Positions 1-8,977 of a stretch of 64,000 nucleotides of DNA are shown in pieces. The position numbers and the translations under genes were made by a program. The notes under the pieces were generated by a model, which worked only from the letters and a program-made list of their open reading frames with translations, ran no database searches and was not told where the DNA came from. The stretch lies in the NCBI RefSeq assembly GCF_029844725.1, contig NZ_JAOCKJ010000001.1:124001-188000 (forward strand), read 5' to 3'. Within the stretch, counting starts at the first letter, position 1. Each line of letters begins with the position of its first letter. Source of the DNA: Pantoea sp. GD03673. Its GTDB lineage: Bacteria > Pseudomonadota > Gammaproteobacteria > Enterobacterales > Enterobacteriaceae.

Positions 1-572
1 AAGGTGCCGCGCAGCGCTGGCGGCAGTGCGGTATTGAGCTGCGTAAACCCTTTCACGTGCGTTTCATAAATGACGGTTTTCGGCCACGGCACATGTGGAC
101 GGTTGTTGTCCTGCCAGTCGAATTCGTTGGGATCGATCACCCGGCACTTTGGCGTAAACGGGGCGCTGTCGCGGGTGTCAAACGTCAGATCTTTATCGTC
201 GTGATAGAGATCGTACGCGAAGTGCGCCTCGTTCCAGGCGATATCGCCCGCCAGTTCACGGGCGTACGGGTCGAGCAGCAACTTGTTGGGGTTAAAGCGA
301 TGACCATTTTCCGGGTCATACGCGCCATAGACGCGATAGCCATAGAGCGCGCCGGGCTTCAGGCCCGGAATATAGCCGTGCCACACTTCATGGGTATATT
401 CCGGCAGGTCCAGCCGGGCAATTTCCGTTTTGCCGCTGGGATCGTACAGACAGAGTTCAACCCGCTCGGCGTGGGCGCTGAACAGGGCAAAGTTCACGCC
501 CTGACCATCAAAATTGGCCCCCAGCAAATGACTGTAACCCGCCGTAATTTCAAAACGCTGACTGTTTGACAT
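1..572 (-). CDS. glgX: GlgX/TreX-type glycogen debranching enzyme (N-terminal part, cut by window edge)
   Basis: Alpha-1,6-glucosidase of the isoamylase family (GH13), removing branches from glycogen or maltodextrin. Only the first 190 residues lie in the window; the rest runs off the left edge. The visible part is the N-terminal beta-sandwich (CBM48-like) with the family-typical GVNFALFSAHAERVELCLYD segment, followed by the RNPLLLDPYA-like stretch (here FNPNKLLLDPYAREL) and the start of the barrel (VIYETHVKGFT). The ATG at 572 follows GAGG at a good distance. It lies 57 bp behind treY in the same direction, so it probably serves as TreX, feeding debranched chains to TreY and TreZ. Identity is clear; the choice between the glgX and treX names is a matter of context. 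Confidence 0.9.
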   Translation of the reverse strand, partial: MSNSQRFEITAGYSHLLGANFDGQGVNFALFSAHAERVELCLYDPSGKTEIARLDLPEYTHEVWHGYIPGLKPGALYGYRVYGAYDPENGHRFNPNKLLLDPYARELAGDIAWNEAHFAYDLYHDDKDLTFDTRDSAPFTPKCRVIDPNEFDWQDNNRPHVPWPKTVIYETHVKGFTQLNTALPPALRGT

Positions 573-629
573 TTATGCCTCGTTATTCAATGTACAGATT
601 GACGCGTAATAAAAAGATGCCTTCGGATG

Positions 630-3158
630 TCACTGTGCCACCAGCACGGCGCACCACTGAGACGCCAGCGCTGAAAGCGACAACGTCTCACCTGCATCAA
701 GGGTTTTACCGCTCAGCACATCCCGATAGCGGCGCTGGCCGAGTGCGGCGGGCAGGGCGATATGCGTATCAGCCCAGCGTGACGCGGGAGGATGATCGAG
801 GTTCTCAGGCAGCGCGTTAAACACCCGGCGTGAGACAATGACAATCACCGCCTGATCCTGGCGGGTGCGGGCAAAGGCGAGCACCTTATCCTGCTGCTCC
901 CCCGCAGCCGACAGCGCCAGATAGCCCCCCTGGCGGAACAGTTCAGGCTGCTGCTGACGCAGCGCCAGCAGTTTGACAATTGCCTGCTGATTGACCTGAC
1001 CCCGCAGCCAGTGCGCCTCACTGCCGTCCTGCTGTGGCGCGTTAAGCATCGCCGCCAGCGCATCGAAGTCGGGTTCACGGCGGTTATCGGGATCGACCAG
1101 GCTGAAGTCCAGCGCCTCGCTGCCCTGGTAAATATCGGGCACACCAGGGGCGGTAAGCTTCACTACGGTCTGGGTCAGGCTGTTGACCAGTCCGGCACGC
1201 AGGAAGGGGTGCAGCGACTGACAGAAATCATTCAGGAAGGCGCTGTTGGCGGGCGCAAGCAGATGACGGGCATAGCTCAGCACCGCCTCTTCATAGGCAT
1301 CGTTGTTGTCAGCCCAGTCGGTGCGCAGTTTGGCTTCACGCATCGCTTTCTCAACATAAACCACAAAGCGGGCTTCCAGCGCCGCCAGACCTTCCGCATC
1401 CTGCGGCTGCAGGGTGGTTGGCCAGACGCCCGCCAGGGCTTCATACAGCATCCACTCCACGGCCGGTTCCGGTGCCGCGCCATCTTTCAGGCGAACGACG
1501 TGATCCTGGTTCATCTCCCGCCAGCGGCTCACACACGCTGCCCAGCGCTCTGGCGCTTCGGTCAGGGTATAAAGCCGCGCACGGGCATCTTCGCCGCGCT
1601 TGGTGTCGTGCGTTGAGGTGCCCGACAGCGCATCGGGCTGATGTTCGCGCCGCGCCTGCATCTCCGCATGGAACTGATCCAGCGAGAAGTGGCGTGCCAG
1701 CGGTTCAGCGCCGACTTCATTCAGCGCCAGCGCCATGTGCTGACGGAAGAAAAGCGTGTCCTCTACCGATTTCGCCATCAGCGGTCCGGTCAGCTGCTGG
1801 AAGCGGGTGCGGAACTGCGTGGCATCATCGCGAGCAGCGTCGGCAGTCTCAGCACGCAGAATATGGGTCAGGAAGTCGAGCGCCTGACTGTCGGGCGCAT
1901 GGTCACTGGCTTTGACCTCGCTGACCACCTGTTCCAGCAGCGTGGTGTCCGCAGGCGTCAGGCCTTCCGGCGTGCCGTAGGTGCGGTAAACCGGGAAAGC
2001 GACCAGCAGTTCACGCAGCGCATTTTTCAGGGCCGGTTCTGGCTGAGTCGTGCCTTCTGCGTCAGCAATTTTCAGTGCCAGCTGCAGTAACCGGTTAAAT
2101 TCACCGGCAAAGTTGCGGTTCGCCATCAGCAGTTTGGCGGCGCGCAGCTCCGCTTTCATATCGACGGTTTTGCCAATGACGGCCTGGTAGGCTTTACGCA
2201 ATCCGCTCAGGCGATCGCTGTCGACCAGCAGGTTGGCGAGTGCGGCCATAAACTCATAGCCGGTGGTGCCGGAAACCGGCCACTCGTCAGGCAACTGCTC
2301 ATTGTCACCAAGGATTTTTTCCATGGTAAGATAGCAGTCGGGACCGGCAGCCTGGCGTAACTGTTCCAGATAGCCGCGTGGATCGGCCAGGCCATCCACG
2401 TGGTCGACGCGTAATCCCTGTACCGCACCGCTGTGAACCAGGTCGAGGATCAGCTGATGGGCGGCCTCAAAAACCTCCCTGTCTTCCACGCGCACGCCCA
2501 CCAGCCCGGTCACTTCGAAGAAGCGGCGGTAGGAGAGGTCGTTAGGCGCATCGCGCCAGGACATCAGTCGCCACGGCTGCTGGTCATGCAGCCCGGCAAT
2601 CTGTGCGGCATCGCGCAGGGCGAGCACGGCCTCTTCCCGGTCCTGCCAGGTTTCAGGTGCCAGCGGATAGAAATTGTCGAAATAGGCCAGCGCCGGTTTG
2701 CCGGTCTGCGGATCGCGCTGCACGCTGATGTCCCCGTTTTCCAGCACCGCCTCAAAGGTGTCGCCGAGGAATGGCAGCGTCAGGCGGCGTGACCAGTCGA
2801 TATCGAAATAGTGCGCGTAGCGGCTCTGTTCGCCATGCTCAATCACGTCGCGCCACCACGGGTTCTCCAGCGAGGCGGCCATATGGTTTGGCACGATATC
2901 AAGGATCAGTCCCAGCCCGGCCGCTTTCAGCGCGGCCACCATGCGGTCAAAGCCTTCCCGGCCACCAATCGACGGCTCGATCTGGTTAACGTCGGTCACG
3001 TCATAACCGTGGGTTGATTCCGCGGTGGCGCTGAAGATCGGCGAGGCGTAAAGATGGCTGATACCCAGCGATTTCAGGTAGGGGACCAGCGCCGCCGCAC
3101 GATCAAAGGTCATGCCGTTGCGGAACTGGATGCGATAGGTTGCGGTTGGAATATTCAT
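630..3158 (-). CDS. treY: Maltooligosyl trehalose synthase TreY
   Basis: 842-residue GH13 enzyme that turns the reducing-end alpha-1,4 bond of maltooligosaccharides into an alpha-1,1 bond, giving maltooligosyl trehalose. Visible GH13 regions: DIVPNH at about residues 87-92, GLRVDHVDGL at 248-257 (nucleophile expected at D252), and LTMEK with E280 as the acid/base. A later NSLTQTVVKLTAPGVPDIYQG stretch is typical of TreY. Length is normal for the family (roughly 700-850). Its start codon overlaps the treZ stop by 4 bp (ATGA), so the two are translationally coupled. It acts in the cytoplasm to make the osmoprotectant trehalose from glycogen without UDP-glucose. Confidence 0.95.
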   Translation of the reverse strand: MNIPTATYRIQFRNGMTFDRAAALVPYLKSLGISHLYASPIFSATAESTHGYDVTDVNQIEPSIGGREGFDRMVAALKAAGLGLILDIVPNHMAASLENPWWRDVIEHGEQSRYAHYFDIDWSRRLTLPFLGDTFEAVLENGDISVQRDPQTGKPALAYFDNFYPLAPETWQDREEAVLALRDAAQIAGLHDQQPWRLMSWRDAPNDLSYRRFFEVTGLVGVRVEDREVFEAAHQLILDLVHSGAVQGLRVDHVDGLADPRGYLEQLRQAAGPDCYLTMEKILGDNEQLPDEWPVSGTTGYEFMAALANLLVDSDRLSGLRKAYQAVIGKTVDMKAELRAAKLLMANRNFAGEFNRLLQLALKIADAEGTTQPEPALKNALRELLVAFPVYRTYGTPEGLTPADTTLLEQVVSEVKASDHAPDSQALDFLTHILRAETADAARDDATQFRTRFQQLTGPLMAKSVEDTLFFRQHMALALNEVGAEPLARHFSLDQFHAEMQARREHQPDALSGTSTHDTKRGEDARARLYTLTEAPERWAACVSRWREMNQDHVVRLKDGAAPEPAVEWMLYEALAGVWPTTLQPQDAEGLAALEARFVVYVEKAMREAKLRTDWADNNDAYEEAVLSYARHLLAPANSAFLNDFCQSLHPFLRAGLVNSLTQTVVKLTAPGVPDIYQGSEALDFSLVDPDNRREPDFDALAAMLNAPQQDGSEAHWLRGQVNQQAIVKLLALRQQQPELFRQGGYLALSAAGEQQDKVLAFARTRQDQAVIVIVSRRVFNALPENLDHPPASRWADTHIALPAALGQRRYRDVLSGKTLDAGETLSLSALASQWCAVLVAQ

Positions 3159-4939
3159 TCTGCTTCTCTCTTAGCCAGACGCACCACGATAGAGTCAGGC
3201 GCGAGGTCGCTCGCGGCCTGCGGCCAGGCAAACAGGGTCTCGCCCGGCAGGTCGGGGATCGGCTGTGTGCTGTTGCTGACGTTCAGTGCCAGGGAGAGCG
3301 TCCCTGCCGGGAAGTCCCAGCGCACGGCAAGGAAGCCCTCAGCTGTGGCAATCACCTGACCGGCGTCGCCACCGGCGGTCTGCAGCAGCGGCACAATATG
3401 CTGCTGACGCAGGCTCAGCAGCTGGCGCGTCAATGCCAGCCACTGCTGGCCTTCCGGCGTTTCTGTGTGCTGCCAGTTAAGTTTCGACTGCTCAAAGGTG
3501 GTGACAGCGTTCGGGTCCGGCACGGTTTCACCATGACCGGCATGGCCTTCAAATTCTCTGGCGCGGCCTTCGCGCACCGCTTTCGCCAGATCGCCGTGGA
3601 AATCGGTAAAGAACAGGAACGGCTTGGTTTCGCCATACTCTTCGCCCATAAACAGCAGCGGAATATGCGGGGAGACCAGCAGGGTAGCCAGCAGCACCTG
3701 GGTGCGTGCTGTGCCTGCCAGGCTGATCAGCCTTTCGCCCTGCGCCCGGTTGCCCGTCTGGTCATGGTTCTGGATAAAGTCGACAAAGGCCACCGGCGGC
3801 TGGCTGCTGCTTTTCACGCCGCGCGGCTCACCCGACTGCTTCGACACCTCCCCCTGATAGACAAAGCCCTCTGCCAGCGCCCGCGCCACCTGCTGCGCCG
3901 GATGATCGGCAAAATCCTGGTAGTAGGCGTGATCTTCCCCGGTCGCCAGCACATGCACGGCGTTGTGGAAGTCATCGTTCCATTCGCCGGTAAACAGCGG
4001 AGCGTGACCGTTTTCATCACGCGGATGAAGGAAGGTCACATTACGGCAATCTTCGGTGGTGAGATGAATGGGGCGATCGGTAATCGCCGAGCGGATGCGT
4101 TCGGCAATCTCAATCAGCACATGCTTGTCGCTGGGATCGTCAATCTGATCGATCGCATCAAAACGCAGGCCATCCAGATTAAACTCCTGCAGCCAGTAGA
4201 GCGGCGCTTCCACAATGTAGCGACGCACGGCGTCAACGTCATAGGCGATGCCTGCACCCCACGGCGTTTTGCGCGCCTGGTGGAAGAAGTCAGGCGAGAG
4301 CAGCGGCAGATAGTTGCCTTCCGGGCCGAAGTGGTTCAGCACAATATCCAGCACCACCGACAGACCGTGGCCGTGCGCTGCGTCGATAAAGGCTTTGAAG
4401 TCATCGGGTGAACCGTAGGCGGCGTGGGGGGCATAGAGCAGGACGCCATCGTAGCCCCAGCCGCGATGGCCGCCAAACTGCGACACCGGGAGCACTTCAA
4501 TCATGGTGATGCCGGTGTCGGCCAGCATCGGCAGCTTCTCAATCGCCGCCCGGAAGGTGCCCTCAGGCGTAAAGGTGCCGATGTGCAGTTCATACACCAC
4601 CGACTCCTGCCACGGACGTCCGCGCCAGTCCGTGTTCTGCCACTGATACGCGTCAGGATCGATGACCAGCGAGGGACCATTAACCTCCGCTTTCTGGGCA
4701 CGGGCGGCGGGATCGGGCACTGCCGTTCCATCCGCCAGCACAAAATCATAGGCGGCATTCGCGGCCACCCCGGCAACCTGCGCTTCAAACCAGCCGTCAG
4801 CCTGCGGGGTCATCTCAATGTCTTTGCCAGCGAGACGCAGCGTCACGCGTTGCTGACCGGTTGCCCAGAGGCGGAAACGCACCTCGTCACTGGCAACCCG
4901 TTCAGCGCCCCAACTTTTAGAAAAAGATTTGGATTCCAT
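3155..4939 (-). CDS. treZ: Malto-oligosyltrehalose trehalohydrolase TreZ
   Basis: 594-residue GH13 enzyme that cleaves maltooligosyl trehalose made by TreY and releases free trehalose. An N-terminal beta-sandwich (about residues 15-95) precedes the barrel. Catalytic regions visible: VVLDIVLNHFG near 196-205, GLRFDAIDQI with nucleophile D261, HLTTEDC with acid/base E296, and VDFIQNHDQTGNR for the third acidic residue. The ATG at 4939 is preceded by GAGG. It is the first gene of the treZ-treY-glgX operon, whose promoter must lie in the 427-bp gap upstream. Such operons are usually induced by osmotic or stationary-phase stress; no specific operator was identified here. Confidence 0.95.
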   Translation of the reverse strand: MESKSFSKSWGAERVASDEVRFRLWATGQQRVTLRLAGKDIEMTPQADGWFEAQVAGVAANAAYDFVLADGTAVPDPAARAQKAEVNGPSLVIDPDAYQWQNTDWRGRPWQESVVYELHIGTFTPEGTFRAAIEKLPMLADTGITMIEVLPVSQFGGHRGWGYDGVLLYAPHAAYGSPDDFKAFIDAAHGHGLSVVLDIVLNHFGPEGNYLPLLSPDFFHQARKTPWGAGIAYDVDAVRRYIVEAPLYWLQEFNLDGLRFDAIDQIDDPSDKHVLIEIAERIRSAITDRPIHLTTEDCRNVTFLHPRDENGHAPLFTGEWNDDFHNAVHVLATGEDHAYYQDFADHPAQQVARALAEGFVYQGEVSKQSGEPRGVKSSSQPPVAFVDFIQNHDQTGNRAQGERLISLAGTARTQVLLATLLVSPHIPLLFMGEEYGETKPFLFFTDFHGDLAKAVREGRAREFEGHAGHGETVPDPNAVTTFEQSKLNWQHTETPEGQQWLALTRQLLSLRQQHIVPLLQTAGGDAGQVIATAEGFLAVRWDFPAGTLSLALNVSNSTQPIPDLPGETLFAWPQAASDLAPDSIVVRLAKREAE

Positions 4940-5366
4940 TCAGTTGCCTCATTTAGCCTTGAAATACGCGATGGCGACCACCGCGCGAATAGAATGTCGA
5001 TGACGCAAGCGTCAAAAAATCATAAAGCTATCAGCGAGACCCGGATGCCAGGTGGGCTGGCGCGTCTCTTCAGCCAGGAAGCTGGACTGGTATTCAGCGT
5101 GATGCGGCGGAAAGGGCAACGTGAGACCGCTTCCACGCGGCATACAGAGAGTAATCATAGACTAAGATGTTGCAGTCGCAGGGCAGCAGGCGGTTCCGGC
5201 GCATTAATTTGCGTTAATTGCTCTGAATTGGCCTCTGCCGGGGGGGAATCAGGGGGGCAGGTCCAGAAAACCCTGCCGGATGGCGCGGATTCACTATAAG
5301 CTTAAGCGCGACCGCACAGGGCCTTACGGCGGACCGGCGGCGCTGAACATTTCAAAAGGATATTAC
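4940..5366. promoter_or_regulatory. Divergent intergenic region between treZ and the lipoprotein gene
   Basis: 427 bp without a convincing gene. It should hold the promoter of the trehalose operon (leftward) and of the lipoprotein gene (rightward). A G-rich tract lies at about 5239-5259. A reading frame crosses part of it on the plus strand but lacks any recognisable product or ribosome binding site. No sigma-S or other operator could be assigned with confidence. Confidence 0.4.
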
Positions 5367-5663
5367 GTGAGGAAACGCGTTCTGTTAGTCACGCTGCTGC
5401 TACTGGTTTCCGCCTGCTCTAACCGGGTCGGACACCGTCTGGACAGCGCGAATCTGCAGCATATTCATGCCGGTCAGACCACCAAGGCCCAGCTTATCGC
5501 GCTGTTTGGTCAGCCTGACAGTGAAACACCCTACCCGGACGGGCAGCGGTTGCTGAAGTGGACCTACAGCGAGGCGCGCACCCTGAACACCACCGAGGGG
5601 CAGACGCTGACCGTACAGATGAAGAATGACAAAGTGCTGAATTATGCGCTGAGTAAAAGTTAA
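5367..5663 (+). CDS. Small lipoprotein, BamE/SmpA-like
   Basis: 98-residue lipoprotein. The GTG at 5367 is chosen over the upstream ATG at 5280 because it has AGGA six bases before it and directly begins a signal peptide: two basic residues, a leucine-rich core and the lipobox VSAC with C17. Position +2 is Ser, which is compatible with sorting to the outer membrane. The mature part contains a GQTTKAQLIALFGQPD segment, the pattern seen in SmpA/OmlA (BamE-like) domains, where it is a structural module of small outer-membrane lipoproteins. It is not BamE itself, and its exact role is unknown. It sits alone between the trehalose operon and a convergent channel gene. Confidence 0.75.
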   Translation: MRKRVLLVTLLLLVSACSNRVGHRLDSANLQHIHAGQTTKAQLIALFGQPDSETPYPDGQRLLKWTYSEARTLNTTEGQTLTVQMKNDKVLNYALSKS

Positions 5664-5687
5664 TGACCTGAGCCAGAGGGCAGTGTC

Positions 5688-5716
5688 GTGGCGGCGTCTG
5701 ACCTGACCGCCGCCAC
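5688..5716. repeat. Hairpin between convergent genes
   Basis: A perfect 9-bp GC-rich inverted repeat (GTGGCGGCG / CGCCGCCAC, 11-nt loop) lies between the convergent stop codons of the lipoprotein and channel genes. There is no U-tract on either side, so it may end or stabilise transcripts without being a classical intrinsic terminator. Confidence 0.45.
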
Positions 5717-5726
5717 GCATCACCGG

Positions 5727-6980
5727 TTATGGCGTGCCGTCTGGCCCTGCATCGCGGCTGTCGGGACGCAGAGCCAGACGGGCGAAATCAGATCCTGCCG
5801 GATGCTGGTAAATCTGCAGTTCAAACAGTCGCGCCATGGCATAGATGTACTCAAAAATCGCCGCCTGGGTATTTTCATAATCGGCCCAGAAGATGGAGGA
5901 GGTGAAACAGTAGATCTCCACCGGCAAGCCATCCGGTGACGGTTTCAGCGGCCGCACCACGATGTACATCTCTTTCTTAATATCATCACGCTGCATCAGC
6001 CAGGCGGTCAGGAATTTGCGGAACACCATCAGGTTGGTGATGCCGTTCTCCATAAACCAGCGATCGCCGACGGCGCTGATATCCCGTCCATCCAGCAGCT
6101 CAGTGATCGATTCGCTGGCAATGCGGATCTGGCTCATCGACTGCAGCATCTCCTGATTCACAAAGGTGATCGACTTCTGATCAAGATAGAAGCTGCGCAT
6201 GATGCGGCGCGCGCCGGAGGAGAACATCGCCTGCCAGTTGGTGTAGGTTTCGGTCAGGAAGTTCTTGGTCGGGATGCGCGAAAGGGTGTTATCCCAGTTG
6301 CGAATGGTGATGGTGTGCAGCGCAATATCGATCACCTCGCCGCTGATATTTCTGTCCGGCATCTCAATCCAGTCGCCCAGTTGCAGGACATCGTTGGAAG
6401 AGAGCTGAATATTCGCCACCAGCGACAGCAGCGTATGCTGGAAGATCAGCATCAGCACCGCGGCGACCGCACCCAGCGAGGAGATGATAATCGCGGGTGA
6501 CTTGTTGGACATAATCGCCAGAATCATGATCGCGGCGATAATATGCACCAGGATTTTGCCAATCTGGATATAGCCCTTGATCGAGTGATTCTTGCGCTTC
6601 GATTTGCGCGAGTAGGAGTTGTTAACAATCTCCAGCACTTCGTTGAAGAAGATCGACAGATAGACAAAAAACAGGATGCCGCAGATAGTCTGAATCGCCA
6701 CTTTCAGGTTTTCGGGCAGGCCGGGCATGAATTGCAGGAAATTGTAGACCACAATCACCGGCACAAAATTTGACAGCTTCTGAGAGAGGCGGACATCTTT
6801 ATCCAGCGGAACGTCCTTTTTATGGCCGCTGAAAAAGACCTTTCTGATCACTTTGACGATGAAAAATTTGCAGATCAGGTGAGTGACCATCCCGGCCATA
6901 ATCAGCAGCAGCAGGCTGAAGCCGATCGACAGCACCCGGTTTCCCTCAATAAAACTCATCAGGCTCTGAATGTAATGCAT
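5727..6980 (-). CDS. Mechanosensitive channel of the MscS/YbdG family
   Basis: 417-residue inner-membrane protein resembling E. coli YbdG (miniconductance channel). Several hydrophobic helices occupy the first ~170 residues. The MscS core follows: a pore-lining helix with PAIIISSLGAVAAVLMLIFQ, then VANIQLSSNDVLQLGDWIEM at about 195-215, which forms the start of the beta domain. The C-terminal half is a soluble cytoplasmic vestibule. It should open on membrane tension and release solutes on hypo-osmotic shock, which suits its position near the trehalose genes, although they are not co-transcribed. Neither the ATG at 6980 nor the GTG at 6989 has a good ribosome binding site; the ATG is preferred. 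Confidence 0.85.
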   Translation of the reverse strand: MHYIQSLMSFIEGNRVLSIGFSLLLLIMAGMVTHLICKFFIVKVIRKVFFSGHKKDVPLDKDVRLSQKLSNFVPVIVVYNFLQFMPGLPENLKVAIQTICGILFFVYLSIFFNEVLEIVNNSYSRKSKRKNHSIKGYIQIGKILVHIIAAIMILAIMSNKSPAIIISSLGAVAAVLMLIFQHTLLSLVANIQLSSNDVLQLGDWIEMPDRNISGEVIDIALHTITIRNWDNTLSRIPTKNFLTETYTNWQAMFSSGARRIMRSFYLDQKSITFVNQEMLQSMSQIRIASESITELLDGRDISAVGDRWFMENGITNLMVFRKFLTAWLMQRDDIKKEMYIVVRPLKPSPDGLPVEIYCFTSSIFWADYENTQAAIFEYIYAMARLFELQIYQHPAGSDFARLALRPDSRDAGPDGTP

Positions 6981-7144
6981 GTTAACCACGTGCGAAAAAT
7001 GTAAGGGGCGAATTCAACCACAGCACGGGTATGCTTGTTAAGCGCCGAATGCGTTCAGACTGCGTCGCCCCGTTTTTTCTGCCGTGAACGCCCTGCTGGC
7101 TGCGCCCGGCGCTGTACGGCTGATCACCTTCTCGGGTGCGGCAC

Positions 7145-7171
7145 TCAGATAAACCCCACGCTGGCCGATAA
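7145..7171 (+). promoter_or_regulatory. Candidate sigma-28 (FliA) promoter of the chemotaxis receptor
   Basis: GCCGATAA at 7164-7171 is a perfect match to the sigma-28 -10 element. The -35 position (7145 onward, TCAGATAA) matches TAAAGTTT only weakly. It lies 33 bp before the start of a methyl-accepting chemotaxis gene, which is the class of gene normally read by the flagellar sigma factor. Confidence 0.6.
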
Positions 7172-7204
7172 CAGTTTTATCTTCTCTGATATGAGTCTGC
7201 GGAC

Positions 7205-8863
7205 ATGCTTAAAAATCTTAAAATTACCCACGGTATTCTGGCGGTGCTTGCCGTCTTCATCACGTTACTGACCCTGACCGGATTTCTGTTTTACAACGGC
7301 GTTTCAAAAGCCGACAAAAACTTCGTGGCCGCAGAGCAGCTGACGCTGCAACAGCAGCACCTGAGTGATGCCGTGAAAACCCTGATCAAAACCCGCGTCA
7401 CCATCAACCGCGTAGCGATCCGCTTTCTGAAAAACCAGCAGGACCCAAAATCCCTGGCAGCGATGGCGGCGCTGCTGGCGCAGGCGGGTCAGTCAGCGGA
7501 AAGAGCGAATGCAGACTTCAAAGCGTGGCAGGCAATGCCGCGTAAAGCGGGACAGAGCGAAGCCCAGTCGGCCCAGGTTCAGACCGCTTATCAGCAGATG
7601 CGCGACACCATGCTGGCTTCCATTACCTTTCTGAAGCAGGGTAATTACCCGGCTTATGGCAACCTCGAAGCCCAGGCGGCGCAGGACCAGCTCGACACGG
7701 CCTATGAGGCCTGGCGTGCGGTGAACATCCAGCTGATGAAAGACACTTCGTTGCACAACCAGCGCAGCCTGACGGATGCACTCTGGGCGCTGCTGACCAT
7801 CGGGCTGATCACCGGCGTGATTGGCGTGGCGGTCTGGATTGGACTGCAGAAGCTGCTGATTAACCCGCTGGGCAGGCTGACCGGCCATATGCGCGCTATC
7901 TCGGCGGGGGATTTAACCTCTGCGATTCAGCATGAAGGCCGCAATGAGATGGGCCAGCTGATTCAGGAGCTGCAGCAGATGCGTGATGCGCTGGTGACGA
8001 CGATTACCTCGGTTGATGACGCTACCCGCTCTATCTTCACCGGTGCCGCGGAAATCTCTGCCGGCAGCACCGATCTCTCCTCCCGTACCGAACAGCAGGC
8101 CGCCGCGCTGGAACAGACCGCTGCCAGTATGGAGCAGCTCACCTCAACGGTGAAACTCAACGCAGATAATGCGCAGCAGGCGACAACGGTATCAAAAGAG
8201 GCGTCAGCCACGGCGCGGCAGGGCGGTGAGACCGTCGCCCGTGTTATCGCTAATATGGACCAGATTAGCGAAAGCTCGAATCAGATCGCCGGGATTATCG
8301 CCATTATCGACAGCATCGCCTTCCAGACTAATATTCTGGCGCTTAACGCCGCCGTTGAAGCCGCACGTGCCGGTGAACAGGGCCGTGGGTTTGCGGTGGT
8401 GGCGGGTGAAGTCCGCTCGCTGGCCGGACGCAGCGCCAGCGCCGCCCAGGAAATTCGTGGCCTGATCGACCGCTCAGCAGAGCGGATCAAAACCGGTGCC
8501 GGTCATGCTTCTCAGGCGGGCATCGCAATGGAGAGCATTGTCAAATCGGTGAGCCGGGTGACGCAGCTGATCGAAGAGATCGCCGCTTCTTCGACGGAAC
8601 AGACGCGTGGTATTGAGCAGGTCTGCATTGCGGTCTCGGAAATGGATGGCGTGACGCAGCAGAACGCCGCGCTGGTGGAGGAGTCCGCCAGTGCGGCGGC
8701 CTCGCTGGAGGAGCAGGCGAGCTACCTGCGTAAAACAGTCTCGGTCTTTAAAACCGGCACTCTGCACGCGGCCTTCGCTGCCGCCCCGACAGCGAAGGCG
8801 ACCACCGTGCCAGCACGTCAGCCTGCCGCAGTGTCGGACAATGAGAACTGGCAGACTTTTTGA
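7205..8863 (+). CDS. Methyl-accepting chemotaxis protein
   Basis: 552-residue transmembrane receptor. A first membrane helix at about 10-32 is followed by a periplasmic sensor of ~160 residues (four-helix-bundle type), a second membrane helix ([20 protein letters not shown]), a HAMP domain and the cytoplasmic signalling hairpin. The hairpin tip (about residues 367-405) has the conserved [19 protein letters not shown] core. The protein ends in NWQTF, a version of the NWETF pentapeptide that tethers the CheR/CheB adaptation enzymes. This suggests a high-abundance Tar/Tsr-like receptor. The ligand cannot be read from the sequence. A sigma-28 type promoter lies upstream and a hairpin terminator downstream. 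Confidence 0.95.
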   Translation: MLKNLKITHGILAVLAVFITLLTLTGFLFYNGVSKADKNFVAAEQLTLQQQHLSDAVKTLIKTRVTINRVAIRFLKNQQDPKSLAAMAALLAQAGQSAERANADFKAWQAMPRKAGQSEAQSAQVQTAYQQMRDTMLASITFLKQGNYPAYGNLEAQAAQDQLDTAYEAWRAVNIQLMKDTSLHNQRSLTDALWALLTIGLITGVIGVAVWIGLQKLLINPLGRLTGHMRAISAGDLTSAIQHEGRNEMGQLIQELQQMRDALVTTITSVDDATRSIFTGAAEISAGSTDLSSRTEQQAAALEQTAASMEQLTSTVKLNADNAQQATTVSKEASATARQGGETVARVIANMDQISESSNQIAGIIAIIDSIAFQTNILALNAAVEAARAGEQGRGFAVVAGEVRSLAGRSASAAQEIRGLIDRSAERIKTGAGHASQAGIAMESIVKSVSRVTQLIEEIAASSTEQTRGIEQVCIAVSEMDGVTQQNAALVEESASAAASLEEQASYLRKTVSVFKTGTLHAAFAAAPTAKATTVPARQPAAVSDNENWQTF

Positions 8864-8927
8864 CTGCCGAATGCCGGACTGGCGGGGCGCTTTAACGCAA
8901 CCCTGCCAGTCCGGCAGCCATAACAAA

Positions 8928-8954
8928 AGAACCGCCACGGGGGCGGTTCTTTAT
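8928..8954. terminator. Bidirectional terminator between the chemotaxis gene and katE
   Basis: Stem AGAACCGCC / GGCGGTTCT with a 5-nt loop. T-rich sequence follows in both directions (TTTATT rightward, TTTTGTTA leftward), so it can end both convergent genes. Confidence 0.8.
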
Positions 8955-8977
8955 TCACTCAGCATCATGCTGCTGCA

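Noticed and set aside
4424..5299. 291-codon plus-strand frame over the treZ 5' half
   Set aside because: Antisense shadow of treZ with no recognisable product.
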